Notes: a model not told the origin generated them from the letters alone. Positions 1-10,655 are shown, counted from the first letter of the stretch. The stretch: 64,000 nt of DNA from Paraphaeosphaeria minitans (GCA_015832175.1 WJXW01000018.1:372001-436000); one strand, 5' to 3'. Numbers and translations: made by a program.

Positions 1-27
1 CGCACGTATATACGAAAACAAACTAAC

Positions 28-237
28 GTGGGATAGCTCGTCGACCATGTTCGCCTTCCCGGCCAGGAGGTTACCAAGACGTTCGCTGGCGGTGATCACT
101 TCGGGATCGGCGACAACATGAGCGGGCAGTGCGGTGGAAGCGGGGTGTGCAACTGGAGTTTGGACGAGACACCTTATGAGGTTCAGCAGGTAGAGGCGAC
201 GGCGTAGATGCTTTGATGATGGACGTACCGTTAATAA
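28..237 (-). CDS. possible internal exon of a gene leaving the left edge
   Basis: Read on the minus strand, an open stretch runs from just after a TAG (238-240) to a GTTAGT donor-like site at 27-22. It would encode about 69 residues containing VADPEVITASERLGNLLAG and ending KANMVDELSH. The codons look coding and the text is protein-like, and a fungal-type donor closes the exon cleanly. No start codon is present, so any complete gene would need an upstream exon at higher coordinates and downstream exons beyond the left edge. I recognise no family. It could be chance open sequence. Confidence 0.3.
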
Positions 238-1362
238 CTATGTGAATGAGCTCCCTAGCCAGGAAAAAATCGAATCAAGATGCAGACGCTCTGCCCGGCA
301 AACAGGAACCATGGGCTCGCGGCTCAAGAAGGGAAGATGTTGGAGCGTTACCGATGAATGCTGACAGATGCACGGCTTACGAGTGGAAGGACACGACTGG
401 GAGAGAGCTTGCTCGCTTCGGGTGAGCGGGTTGGACCCAAGTCGGAAGGTTTTCAGACCAAAAGTCGGAACAGCATCGCGTGCGGAGAATGAATGCACAC
501 ATGTTCCGGGCCGCATTGTATCTCGGATGGAAGGATCGATGGCGTGTTTCGAACGTAGGCGCATACGGTAGGTAGACCATCACGGTGGCCTTGGGATCGC
601 TTACGAGAGAGAGAGGCGGCTCGACGGCGGTCAAAGTTTCTCCCGCGAGGGAATACCTAGATAGCTAGTCTACCTAGTCTACCCCGTCTACCCCGTCTAC
701 GTACCGTAATGTGTCGCGTGGTGACAAAGCCACACGGCGTGACCATGGACGACGATGGCATCGCCCCAAAACAAAGTGGCGCGAGCGAGCTTGGCTGAGC
801 TTGCTGGCGGATAGCGTCTTGGGTTGCTCGCGAGAGAATCTTTACCGGGTAGACGATCCATCCGACTTTGGAGGAATGGCATGTGAGAGCAGAGGCAGCT
901 CCAACGCCGATGGCAGAGGGCACGCCTCCTCGGCCGCGCTCCACCCATCTCAACGTGTTCCCAAGGGATTCTCCCGCCCCTGTGTCTCCTGTCCATCTTT
1001 GCTGTTGCCTGTGTCCTGAATGCGATCGACTCCCAACACTGCCCGTCCAGTAGACAGCCACGGGACGACGGACAATGCTTACGTGCACCTGACGATGCCA
1101 AGCACTCCCGCGGCGTGCCAAGACGCCCCGCTCCCGGCTAACCGGTTGCAGCGGTTGGCACGCGCAATGGCGGGTCATGGCGAGGCGTCTCGACTCGCGC
1201 TGGGACGGTGTCATTGGCACGCAGGACGGCGACGGTGGCCCTCGTACCCACCCAGAGACAAAGAGGCTTGTCACCACGGAGGGTCTGGAGCTCACGAGGG
1301 TACGCTCGGATCCAGTTGCCCATTTCCAAGCACGACAACAATCGACGTGTGGGACGAGTATC

Positions 1363-1535
1363 GAGCTGGAATAGACTAGGTAGGCACAACGCCGATGATC
1401 GAGCTGGAATAGACTAGGTAGGCACAACGCCGATGATCGAGCTGGAATAGACTAGGTAGGTTCAACGCCGATTATCCAGCTGGAACAGACTGGATACAAC
1501 GCGAATTATCGAGCTGGAATAAACTACCTAGATAC
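1363..1535. repeat. 38-bp tandem repeat, five decaying copies
   Basis: Copies begin with GAGCTGGAATAGACTAGGTA at 1363, 1401 and 1439. More diverged copies begin at 1477 (CAGCTGGAACAGACTGG) and 1511 (GAGCTGGAATAAACTA). The first three are nearly identical and the last two have drifted, with the fourth unit shortened to 34 bp. Each unit contains a CTAGGTAGG core of the kind seen at many other intergenic sites in the window. Confidence 0.9.
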
Positions 1536-1690
1536 ACCGCGCAGGGCCTCGGGGCCGCTTGGAAGCTCGTGAACAGGCAACCCAAGCGGTGACTCAGACG
1601 GAGCGCCTGCAGCTATTGGTAAACCTTTGCTGGTCAGCTTCATCTTGTCAGCACAGCCCCAAAGACGTCCATCGAGTCGTCCGGTATCTA

Positions 1691-1719
1691 GTCTCTCTCT
1701 CTCTCTCTCTCTCTCTCTA
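1691..1719. repeat. CT dinucleotide microsatellite
   Basis: An uninterrupted run of about fourteen CT units lies between GGTATCTAGT and AGTCTCATCC. It is a simple repeat with no associated gene. Confidence 0.95.
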
Positions 1720-1891
1720 GTCTCATCCTCGTTCGACGGCGCATGCCCAGACCCTTACTTTAATCACCATCAGCTGGCTTAATGCAGATCGCGCTAAAAC
1801 CCCGCCTTTCACACACCAGTCTACACCTGTCCCCACCCAGCACCTTGCCAGCAGCGTTGCTCATAAATCTGCTGTCCGCCACACAACTCGC

Positions 1892-2036
1892 GATAAACAT
1901 CTGTCCGCCACATAAATCACGATAAACATCTGTCCACCACATAAATCACGATAAACATCTGTCCACCACATAAATCACGATAAACATCTGTCCACCACAT
2001 AAATCACGATAAACATCTGTCCGCCACACAAATCAC
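1892..2036. repeat. 29-bp tandem repeat, five copies, in a promoter/leader
   Basis: The unit starts GATAAACATCTGTCC and ends ATAAATCAC. Copies start at 1892, 1921, 1950, 1979 and 2008, and a degenerate partial copy lies upstream (about 1863-1890). The array ends about 50 bp before the ATG at 2087, so it sits in the promoter or 5' leader of that gene. Confidence 0.93.
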
Positions 2037-2086
2037 CCACCTCCTCTACATCACGACAACCACGGAAACAGTCTAGACTCGTCGAC

Positions 2087-3103
2087 ATGGCTACGTCACA
2101 GCCATCTCCACCGACGAAACGGACCTCACTGCCGGGCGAGAAACGTGTTACTTTCTCCACAGAACAGCCAGAAACCATCCCGCAGTCCTCAAAGCGACGC
2201 CAATCCTCTGTAAATCAGCGACCCTCGTGGAGCAATGTTTTTCTCCTTCGCGATTCGAAAGTGCGCGACGACGTGGCAGCGAGGAGTAGGAGCCTGTCGC
2301 CTGGACCCTCCATCTTGAAAGAAGTCAGCGCTTTCCAGTCGGACGTGACCGACGCGGAGCTGAAGCAAGATGAGCACGGCAACGAGAGGAAGGTTCACAT
2401 CAGTCCCTTGTGGGAGAAGAACCTCAAGCGCCTGCCACGAGGCCGCCAGAAGACCAACGCCCTGCCTATCCCCCAAGCGAAGGTATCCCGCAACCACAGT
2501 GCCAGAGCCTTCAGCCCCGAGGATGCAAGCCCGCGACATGTCAGCCCGACGAGAATGTCTGCACGATGGGCCAGCCCACGGGAGGATGCGTTCGACAAGC
2601 CTGCCACCTCACCTCACTCCATTGTCGTGCATCCGCCCTCACCGCCCGAGTCCGAGGACGAGGACGAGGACGAAGACGTCATCGAAGAAGAGTCGGACGA
2701 ATCGCCCTCGCCGCGGCACTCGCGAAATTCATCCATCGAAGAAGTCGAGGATACACACAACCGCTTCGGCAACATGAAGATCGACATCGACGGCTCGTCA
2801 CACGCCCACCGGCACGAGAAGCGCAAGGACTCGGAAGACTCCCGCAAGGACTCGCAGGACGCCCGCAAGACCTCCCAAGACTGGCGCGAGTCCCGCCAAT
2901 CGTCGTACGGTCCGCGCCGAGGTTCCCAGCCATCGCGCAAGGACTCGGACCAGAGCGACAAGGACTCGGACGGGCCGCCTCCTCCGCGCCGGCGCTCGTC
3001 CAGCGCGGACCAAGCCGAGATGTGGCTGCGGAAGTCGTCCATCTACGGCGTCCGCTCCAAGGCGCCGCGGCTGCCTACCCGTTTGGGCAGTCTGAGGGCA
3101 TGA
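2087..3103 (+). CDS. disordered Ser/Arg/Asp-rich hypothetical protein (338 aa)
   Basis: A single-exon reading frame of 338 codons starts at ATG 2087 and ends TGA 3103. No catalytic domain is recognised. The protein is predicted by eye to be intrinsically disordered. The N-terminus is rich in S, P, T and basic residues (KRVTFS near residue 20). The middle has many SP sites, then an acidic tract (EDEDEDEDVIEEESDES, about residues 189-205). Residues about 245-290 hold an imperfect KDS(E/Q)DxRK repeat, followed by a PPPPRRR stretch. The C-terminus is basic with WLRKSS. The many SP and RxxS sites suggest a phosphorylated adaptor or nuclear protein, but that is inference. GC-rich third positions in this frame support real coding. 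Upstream lies the 29-bp repeat array. Confidence 0.75.
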   Translation: MATSQPSPPTKRTSLPGEKRVTFSTEQPETIPQSSKRRQSSVNQRPSWSNVFLLRDSKVRDDVAARSRSLSPGPSILKEVSAFQSDVTDAELKQDEHGNERKVHISPLWEKNLKRLPRGRQKTNALPIPQAKVSRNHSARAFSPEDASPRHVSPTRMSARWASPREDAFDKPATSPHSIVVHPPSPPESEDEDEDEDVIEEESDESPSPRHSRNSSIEEVEDTHNRFGNMKIDIDGSSHAHRHEKRKDSEDSRKDSQDARKTSQDWRESRQSSYGPRRGSQPSRKDSDQSDKDSDGPPPPRRRSSSADQAEMWLRKSSIYGVRSKAPRLPTRLGSLRA

Positions 3104-4012
3104 AAAGCGTTTGCACGGCTGTTCTTTGGTGCCACGGCTTCCAATGTACTCTAGCTTTGGAGGAATTTGATCAAAAACTGTACTATAGCGATGCATCTGG
3201 TGCGCGCGCAGGAGGAGGAGCGCATTTCACGAGTTCCATGACTTGCAACGACTTTTTCGATTCTACGCATGGGTTTTGGGTTATTGTAGGTAGATACCTA
3301 GGTAGCGCAGATAGCCAGCTACGGCGCACATGCGAGCACACACAACCTTTGAGAGGATGAACCTCGAACATACTTGCTCATTCCATCTCTGATGCTGAAC
3401 GGCCTTTTATCTAGCGTATGTGCGTGCGTTGCGTGCGAGCTTGATACTCGTACGAACACACTCCCTGCCACCAAGACTCGAAGCCACGGAGCTCAGCGTC
3501 TGTCCACCTACCCAGCCTCCCATGTAACGCCGCGCCACCTGCACGGATGCACCTACCTACCGTACCTAGACTACCTACCTAGTGCCGAAGCCCACTCTTG
3601 CGCCTACCCACCTAGACTACCCACCTACCTACCTACCCAATCTAGCACCCACCAGCCACACCCAACCCAACCCAACCCCACCCGAACCCCCCTCGCAGAC
3701 CACCCCATCCCATCCCAGTCTCACGAGCGGAGCGCCATACGCGTCGGCATCCAACACCAACAACCACACCGGCACACAAACAAACAAACAACCATGGTCT
3801 AACAAGCTGTCGAGCCGTGGGGAGTCGCAGCCGTGATTCGACGCTACGCCGCGCACCGCACACGTCCCAGACGACGGGAAGCGGAGGGAAGCGGAGGGAG
3901 GTGGGGTTGGGTTGGGTTGGCATTTTACCTGGCACAGCACAGCGCAGCACAGCGCAGCACAACACAGCCTCCACGCGGATGTCTGCGGTGCCCGGTGTCG
4001 CGTTGCGGGGCA

Positions 4013-4063
4013 GGACAGGACAGGACAGGACAGGACAGGACAGGAGGACAGGACAGGAAATAG
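4013..4063. repeat. AGGAC pentanucleotide microsatellite
   Basis: Perfect and near-perfect repeats of GGACA/AGGAC fill this short tract, next to GGGTTGG and CAGCACAGCG repeats (3900-3965). Simple sequence only. Confidence 0.9.
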
Positions 4064-4539
4064 GTACGTAGGTACCCAGGCGTTGGAGGATGAATCATGG
4101 TCTTGGCAGCGGCGGTTCAATTCTGCCTCGATCGAGCGAGGTCCGGGGAGGGGAGGGGAGGGGAGGGGTGGAGTGTTTGCCTCGCTGCGATGGCGCGTGT
4201 GCAGGGGAGATTGGGTTGGGTAGACATACCTACCTACCTACCTACCTACCTAGAAGAGGAGCTGATGAAGTGGTTGTTGCTCGTCTTGACACTTACCTAC
4301 CCAGTACTCCACTGTTGGGGATGCCTCCTGTGGTCGCCAGCGTACGCGGTAGTCTACCTAGTCTACGCGGAAAGTCGAGGCATACGTCGGGAAGTGGAGA
4401 CGTGCAGTGTGCGTGGCGCGGAAATCGTCGAAAAGTCTCTTGGCAGCTCCGCGTGGTTTGTTTGTTGCGTAGGTATAGATAGGGTCTCGATTCGGGCTGT
4501 GCATCGGCGTGTGGGATCTTGGGGATGACGGAGACAATG

Positions 4540-4791
4540 GGTAGGTAGGTAGGTAGGTAGGTAGGTAGGTAGGTAGGTAGGTAGGTAGGTAGGTAGGTAG
4601 GTGAGTGGGTAGGTAGGTAGGTAGGTGGGTGGGTAGGTAGGTAGGTGGGTAGGTAGGTAGGTAGGTAGGTAGGCGGGTAGGTAGGCGGGTAGGTAGGTAG
4701 GTGGGTAGGTGGGTAGGTGGGTAGGTGGGTAGGTGGGTAGGTAGGTAGGTGGGTAGGTGGGTAGGTAGGTAGGTGGGTAGGCGGGTAGGCG
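4540..4791. repeat. GTAG/GTGG tetranucleotide array (~250 bp)
   Basis: About sixty tetranucleotide units run continuously. The first part (about 4541-4602) is pure GTAG, and the remainder has GTGG, GAGT and GCGG variants. Read on the minus strand it gives a spurious open frame of YLPT/YPPTH repeats. Shorter runs of the same unit occur across the intergenic DNA of this window. Confidence 0.97.
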
Positions 4792-5368
4792 AGGTGCTGG
4801 AAGGTGGAGTCGCTGGTCACGGATACCGTCCAAGTGCATGATTGTCTACCTACCTCTTTTGTCGGCGAGGTAGGTAGTGTGATCTCTAGGTGCGACAAGT
4901 ACCTAGAGGCTCGTCGACATTTTGGTCGTTCTGAGCCACGACCAGGTAGAGTACGTAAGATTTGTCATCTGCTTATACACAGGATCCATTGCGAGCGTTC
5001 TGTGTAGCAAATGCATTGCTCCCGCCTCGAGGAACTTTTCATAAAAGTGTGCAAGACCGAACCTGCACTGTCCGCCATAGTCAGTCGCACGCTGACATAA
5101 TTGCCATGTATCCCCACCTTGGTGAGTCCTTAAGCCTCCGCAATGTCAAGCTTCCTCCGTGTTGCAACTCCACATCATCACATGCGAAAAAGGTCGAAAC
5201 CACAGTCTGAAAATCCTACCAAGCGCACTCATCACCCACCATTGCGCTCTCATGACGCATCCTACCACCTTCCACGTTATGCATAGAATCATCCACATCA
5301 ATCCCCACTCTCACCCTTCCCACCTCCTCATCACCTATCGTGCTCCCCACTCATCCCTGCTCCAACCC

Positions 5369-7897
5369 TCACAGTCCCTCGCTCTCCCGCCTCTTAGCCA
5401 GCAAATCGCTAATCCGCTGCCCGCTCGGCGTAAAGATGCGTCCAGCTCGCGCTTCATTCTCCAAATGCGCATCGATCTCCTTGTCCAGCTTGCTCACCAT
5501 CTCCTTGCTCGGCGTGCGGGCCGCGCCGCGATCCAGCGCCTTCATGCCACCCTTGCCGCGTGGTAGAGGCGTGCGTGGCGCGGTGGATGCGAGGGCGCGG
5601 ACTTTGGGGTTCTTAGGCGGGGAGGTGGCTTTCTTGGTGGCTTGGGCAGGCGCATTTGCGGGCTTGGAAGGAAGGAGGTGTGTCGTTTGCGGTGATGGGG
5701 AGGCTGAAGGTGAGCCCGGTGGCGTGTAGGTTGCCTTTTCCTTCTTCGCGCTGGTGACCGTCGGACGCATAAAGCCCAGCCTGCTTTTCGAGCGTTCCTG
5801 CGTCGTCTTGAGCGTTGTCTTTGTCGTCACCTTCGCATTTGTCCGGGTGCATGGCTCCTTCTCTGCCGGCACAGTGTTCCACTCTTCGACTTGCTTCGCG
5901 ATGTCCTCGGCGCTTGCAAAACCAACTGTCTCGCCCTTCTCCTCGGAAGCGCGAGCGTACTGGGCGCGATGTGAGGCCATGGCCGGGACGCGGCTGGGCG
6001 AACGCACGTCGAAAGGTGATGTGCGGGGAGCTTGGGGAATGGTACCAGGTGTCCTGAGCGGTGTTTTGGGCTTCTTGGGGGAAAGGCGAGGCAGGCGCGA
6101 ATGGAGCGGTAACTGAGCTGCTGGCTTGTCCTTTGGTCGCAGGGTAAGTGGTGCGGGTGCTGCCTTCTTCGAGCGTGTTGAAGGCTTGACGCTCTGTTTT
6201 ACGGCTGCTATGCGCTCGTTCAGGTTGCGACGAGGCGTATTACCAATATCCGTTGCGTCTGTCGCGAGAGGGAGGTCTGGGGGGCTTCTACCGTTAGTGC
6301 TTGAGCCCAGCCAACGTGTGTTGTCGGGACTAACAGGCGCAGCTGTATAGCCATCGCCCAGCGATCGGCTGAGGGTGCTGCGTATGTCGTTCATGTCTGC
6401 TTCTATGGCCGCCATGATGACTGGGCGGGTGCCGGTGGGTGTACGCGGTGTACGGGGTGTACTAGCGAACGACACTCGTCGGTGTGTCGAATGCTTGCGG
6501 GCTTCGGTGGGAGATGGCTCCGCAGAGTCCTTGCTCACTTCACCAACTGCTCCATTGGCAAAATCTTTGGTCACCGGCGCGATCGCCTCTGTCGTCAGAG
6601 ACCGGCCCATGAAGTTCGGCTTCGCAATCACACCAATGAGGGATTGCACACGCATCTCAGAATTCCGTCGTGCCTTGTCTAGGACTGTCGGGCTGGGGAA
6701 AATCTTGGCTGGGGCTTCTTCATATAAGCTTGAGCGTGTCTGTAGTACAATCTGGCTCGAGTTCCTCAGCATCTCGCCGAAGTTAGTCGGTACGGCAGAT
6801 GTCAACTGCTTTCTTGTCGCTTCCGCCCTATTGACGCTCGGCTTCTCTTGATACTCCAGAAACGCTGGTGAAGCGGAGGGGCCATCCACACCTGTTCCAC
6901 GTTCACCTTCGCGCGGCTGTTTTTCCTTCACTTGAGCATCGACACCACCACCCTCCGATGTCAAAGGCGAACTCAACTGCACCCCAGTCCATACATCTTC
7001 CTTCGTAACTTCCACAGTCGGCGTGCCTGCTTGCACGCTATTCATTTTCGTCAACTTCAATGAGTTGCGCTTCTTGTGGCTCCGCGGGCTGGCATCCGTC
7101 GGAGTCGGCTCCGCTCCGTTCACGCCATTCACGCCACTGTTCTTCTCCGGACTCGCAACCCGCGTTTTCAGCAACTCTTTTCGTGGGCTCGCAGATTTTG
7201 CTGGACTGCTGCCTCGCTTGGGACTGTTCTGCTTAGAGGGAACGTCCACAAATACAAGTTTCTTTACCGGGGTCGAGGTCTTCGACTTGCTCGTTGTAGT
7301 GGCGCTGTCTTTCTTCGGCACGATCTTGCTCTCGGGTAACTCGATTGTGTAGCGGAAACCTGTCGGTGTTGTCTCGAAGCGTTCGTTCTTTCCCGGAGCG
7401 GGTGTTCGCTTGAGTGGGCCCGAGGGACGGCTTGGTGGGCGGCTTCCTGGAGTCTTGACCGGGCTGGAAGGTCGGCTTTGTTGTTTCTTGACGGGAGTCG
7501 ATGTGAGAATGGTAGAATTGATGGTCTTACTACCCTTTGCAGGGCTGCTCGAGGGCGCGGCGGCAGGACCGAGCGGAAAGATCTTCGAGGAGTTCGACTG
7601 TCGACTCTCCGGCTGTGTTGACGGCTTCGCCGGAGAGCGGGGTTGTTGTGTATCTTCAGTCTCGGATGTCGTGGGTGTATCGCACCTCTCGGTTTCGACA
7701 ACAACATTCTCTTTGTCGTAGTAATCCATTGTCGCGTTCCGCACTTCGGATTGATGCAGGGAAAGCGTCGTCGCAACAACAACAAGAGTCGAGGGAACCA
7801 GTGTTGACGATGCGGGTGATGCATTACCGGCAGGCCCCGCACTATTGATATCGAGGCCGCGGAAGCGCGCACCGTCCATGGCGTTTAGTGTACGCAT
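5369..7897 (-). CDS. large disordered Ser/Pro/Lys-rich hypothetical protein (up to 842 aa)
   Basis: A single open frame covers 842 codons from ATG 7897 to the stop at 5369. Later in-frame Mets at 7879 (MDGARF) and 7729 (MDYYDKENVV) are alternative starts. The 7729 start would remove a 56-residue leader of different composition, and I cannot decide between them. No enzymatic domain is recognised. The chain is basic and full of SPAK, SPVK and TPVK motifs in the first 250 residues and again near the C-terminus, a pattern seen in phosphoregulated cytoskeletal or chromatin-associated proteins (inference). The last 45 residues (from KEMVSKLDKEID, ending LLAKRRESEGL) look helical and possibly coiled coil. 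A large part of the opposite strand is also open, but with poorer codon usage. Confidence 0.75.
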   Translation of the reverse strand: MRTLNAMDGARFRGLDINSAGPAGNASPASSTLVPSTLVVVATTLSLHQSEVRNATMDYYDKENVVVETERCDTPTTSETEDTQQPRSPAKPSTQPESRQSNSSKIFPLGPAAAPSSSPAKGSKTINSTILTSTPVKKQQSRPSSPVKTPGSRPPSRPSGPLKRTPAPGKNERFETTPTGFRYTIELPESKIVPKKDSATTTSKSKTSTPVKKLVFVDVPSKQNSPKRGSSPAKSASPRKELLKTRVASPEKNSGVNGVNGAEPTPTDASPRSHKKRNSLKLTKMNSVQAGTPTVEVTKEDVWTGVQLSSPLTSEGGGVDAQVKEKQPREGERGTGVDGPSASPAFLEYQEKPSVNRAEATRKQLTSAVPTNFGEMLRNSSQIVLQTRSSLYEEAPAKIFPSPTVLDKARRNSEMRVQSLIGVIAKPNFMGRSLTTEAIAPVTKDFANGAVGEVSKDSAEPSPTEARKHSTHRRVSFASTPRTPRTPTGTRPVIMAAIEADMNDIRSTLSRSLGDGYTAAPVSPDNTRWLGSSTNGRSPPDLPLATDATDIGNTPRRNLNERIAAVKQSVKPSTRSKKAAPAPLTLRPKDKPAAQLPLHSRLPRLSPKKPKTPLRTPGTIPQAPRTSPFDVRSPSRVPAMASHRAQYARASEEKGETVGFASAEDIAKQVEEWNTVPAEKEPCTRTNAKVTTKTTLKTTQERSKSRLGFMRPTVTSAKKEKATYTPPGSPSASPSPQTTHLLPSKPANAPAQATKKATSPPKNPKVRALASTAPRTPLPRGKGGMKALDRGAARTPSKEMVSKLDKEIDAHLENEARAGRIFTPSGQRISDLLAKRRESEGL

Positions 7898-8361
7898 TGA
7901 GCGGCAGCTAATCGTTAGTGAATGAACAGTGTCATGTGATTAAAGCCGTTGGGAAGCGGCTCAAGCGAAATGTCCCTACATGAACAAAGTGTAACGTCCG
8001 TCGACGGGACTGCGAAGGGGCCTACTTTTCAACCCTCGAGTATTGCGAAAGACATATTCAGCGGGGCGCGAAGGGCTTGTACGACAAACAACGTCGTGAG
8101 ACAGCCACTGCATACAGCTTCCCGCCGCGTTCTGTGACCGAGGTGGTACCAATAATGGACGGATGCAAAAATTTGCTTCTGAATGCTGTAGAGAGAGAGC
8201 TATCTATCTCGCCACGCAAGCAACGCTAGAATCGCTTTGATAATCCTTGCCTAGACATCATAAGCAAGACGTCCACAATCAACCAGATCAGTTGAAGACC
8301 AGCTTGTGGCCCTTATCTACAACGCATCGAATACACACATCAAGATTCAATCCCTTTGCGC
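7898..8361. other. intergenic between two minus-strand genes
   Basis: This stretch holds the upstream region of the 5369-7897 gene and the 3' flank of the isocitrate dehydrogenase gene. Only short frames without support are present, and no repeat or RNA gene is seen. Confidence 0.55.
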
Positions 8362-9974
8362 CTATAGCTTCTCCTTCAAGCTAGACTTGAGTCTCCGCTC
8401 AACGGCGTCCAAGTACTCATTCGTCGTCACGTACGCGCTCCTCTCCTTCTTGCCGCACGCAAGCGCCAAATCCTTGGTCATGATACTGTCAATGTTGACA
8501 GCGTCCACGCATGCCTTCTCGAGCTGCTCCGCGAAGGTGACAAGCTCGGGTGTGCCATCGAGCTCACCGCGCTTAGAGAGACCTTGTGTCCATGCGTATA
8601 TAGAGGCGATCGGGTTGGTGGACGTCTCCTTGCCCTTCTGGTGTTCGCGGTAGTGGCGCGTGACGGTGCCGTGGGCAGCTTCAGCCTCGAAAGTCTTGCC
8701 GTCGGGGGTGATAAGAACCGAGGTCATGAGGCCGAGTGAACCGAAGCCCTGGGCGACAATGTCGGACTGGACGTCTCCGTCGTAGTCTACGATGGTCAAA
8801 CATTGTCTTGCTGGTTGCGGATCGCATTGACTTACTCTTCATGGCGATAATGTAACCACCCTCGCTCTTCATCATCTGCGCAACCATGTCGTCAATGAGA
8901 CGGTGCTCGTACCAGATACCCTTGGCTTCGAAATCCTTCTTGTACTGAGTGTCGAAGATCTCCTGGAACACATCCTTGAACTTGCCGTCGTACGCCTTCA
9001 AGATGGTGTTCTTGGTGCTCATGTACAGCGGCAGCTTCTTGTCGAGCGCAAGCTTCATAGAAGCGTGTGCGAAACCAGTGATTGACTCTGTGGTGTTGTA
9101 CTGAGTCTGAGCGACACCTCCGCCCTCGGGGAAGTCGTAGACCTTGATCACCTCGGGCTTGCCGCCCTTAGGAGTGTATACCATCTCGAGGGTGCCCTCA
9201 CCGGGAATAACGCGGTCCTTTGCGCGGTACTGGTCACCGAAAGCGTGACGGCCGATGATGATGGGCTGCTTCCAGCCGGGTACGAGGCGGGGGATGGCGG
9301 GGATAACAATGGGTGCGCGGAAGACGGTACCTCCTCTAGATGCGGTCAGTAGTGCGTTCGCTCTGGTGTGCGATTGAATGTCTTACAGATGGTTTCGGAT
9401 AGTGCCATTGGGCGACAGCCACACTGTTGCATTGTCAATGTTGCACTTGCAATCGAGGGCCAGTGCTGGACGTACTCTTCTTGAGCTTGAACTCCTCGAC
9501 ACGCTGCTCATCGGGCGTAATGGTGGCGCACTTGACACCAACCGAGTACTTTTTGATGGCCTCTGCGGCATCCAGTGTGACCTTGTCATTGGTCTCGTCG
9601 CGGTAGGGCAGGCCCAAATCGTAGTACTTGAGGTCGATGTCAAGGTAGGGGTGGATGAAGCGGTCCTTGATCTCCTGCCAGATGATGCGCGTCATCTCGT
9701 CGCCGTCTAGCTCGACAACGGGGTTCTTAACCTTGATCTTCTTGATGCCTGAGGACGCCATCCTGTGCTGCTGTGCCAAATCGACGCTGAGGTTAGCAAC
9801 AATGGATGTATATAGAGCAAGCCTCGGGCTTGATGTGCTGATTCGGAGAGCTGAGGCCGATCTCGCAGCGTGCTGTAAAGCTAGAGTCCTAGTTGCGAAG
9901 CCACGTGAAAGTCGCGGAAGAGATACTGCAGCGCGAAAAGCTGGCGTGGGGGCTCTCATGGCTGCCATTTTCAA
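8362..9974 (-). CDS. NADP-dependent isocitrate dehydrogenase
   Basis: Oxidative decarboxylation of isocitrate to 2-oxoglutarate with NADPH formation. Exons are 9476-9974, 9387-9423 (37 nt), 8836-9335 and 8362-8786, giving 486 aa. Evidence includes [17 protein letters not shown], the substrate loop SPNGTIRN, and the family signature [20 protein letters not shown], which is rebuilt only after splicing the third intron. The N-terminus ([19 protein letters not shown] and following) is Arg/Ser/Ala-rich without acidic residues, like a mitochondrial presequence. An internal ATG starts [11 protein letters not shown], exactly at the conserved core. A TGCTAAC and a CAG lie just upstream of that ATG. 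The C-terminus is EKL, only weakly like a peroxisomal PTS1. Aspergillus idpA is known to make compartment-specific forms from alternative starts, and the same is inferred here. Confidence 0.96.
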
Positions 9975-10655
9975 GCAGGCGCGCAGATGAACAACCTCGG
10001 AAGATTGCCGAGGTCCGAGTAGAGGTGCGCTGTGTGGGTATCGTGGACCCGCGAAGACGAGCTTTTAACGCGACGGCAGGTAGCAAGTCACGTTCGATGC
10101 GGAGGAGTTAGGTACCGGCTCGGCTGAATACCGAGTACCCCACAGTTAGGTAGGAGAAGAACGGACAAGACAGGCAGGTCGTAGGACGGACGAGCTTTAA
10201 TGAAGCTTTATTGCGCCTTCGGGGCCTGTTGCGCGTCTCCGAACGAGCTGCAAATTCGTCACGCGGCGGCTGGTGACGGAGGAGGACGTGGGGCCCCGTT
10301 GTAGGCAGAGGTCGCGTTGCGACCCAAGCGGCTATACCCATCTCGACGACACCAAGCAGGAACCCAGATCATAGTTTGGTTAGGGGATCCAAGGGTTCTT
10401 AAGTCAGGCACAACACGCTGTGTCGGATGCGCGTTCCCACTCGTCAGCGCATCCACCTAGCGGGCAGACGGAGACAGGGCGCCGCGGTGTAACCTAGGTA
10501 ATCATCGTCCCTGGCTCGTCTGGCCGCATGGCCTGTACGTGAATCGTCCTATATGTTTTGAGGGTCTATAGTTTATGCTTAATTCAACGCGCACTCGATC
10601 CTCTCTGATTCCAAGCATGCAGCAGCCCAGCCATAGCCACGATGCTGCCTAACAT
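9975..10655. other. intergenic, shared upstream/downstream flank
   Basis: This contains the promoter region of the isocitrate dehydrogenase gene and the 3' flank of the phosphoglycerate-mutase-like gene. Short CCTAGGTA and TAGGTAGG motifs occur at about 10140-10155 and 10490-10500. No gene is supported. Confidence 0.55.

Larger units (their letters stand above)
241..2086. other. intergenic, repeat-rich
   Basis: No convincing gene is seen. Open frames here overlap on both strands and lack codon bias or recognisable domains. The stretch holds CCTAC/GTAGG motifs near 660-700, a 38-bp tandem repeat (1363-1535), a CT dinucleotide run (1691-1719) and a 29-bp tandem repeat (1892-2036), each listed separately. 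Confidence 0.6.
3104..5368. other. intergenic, dense microsatellites
   Basis: No gene is supported. Translated frames are dominated by repeats such as YLPT and PTQPN. Visible simple-sequence tracts include CCTAC-type repeats (about 3545-3645), AACCC-type repeats (about 3660-3700), an AGGAC repeat (about 4013-4063), GGGGA repeats (about 4145-4172) and the long GTAG array at 4540-4791. From about 4850 to 5368 the sequence is unremarkable and should contain the 3' flank of the minus-strand gene that ends at 5369. Confidence 0.6.

Noticed and set aside
657..1427. 256-codon minus-strand frame
   Set aside because: No domain, poor codon usage, overlaps other open frames on both strands and runs into the 38-bp repeat.
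4540..4791. GTAG array as a telomere or internal telomeric sequence
   Set aside because: The unit is not the fungal TTAGGG repeat, it is internal, and the same unit is scattered between ordinary genes.
4293..4898. Open frames of 158-201 aa made of YLPT/YPPTH repeats on the minus strand
   Set aside because: They are the translation of the GTAG tetranucleotide array; they have no other coding signal and end where the repeat ends.
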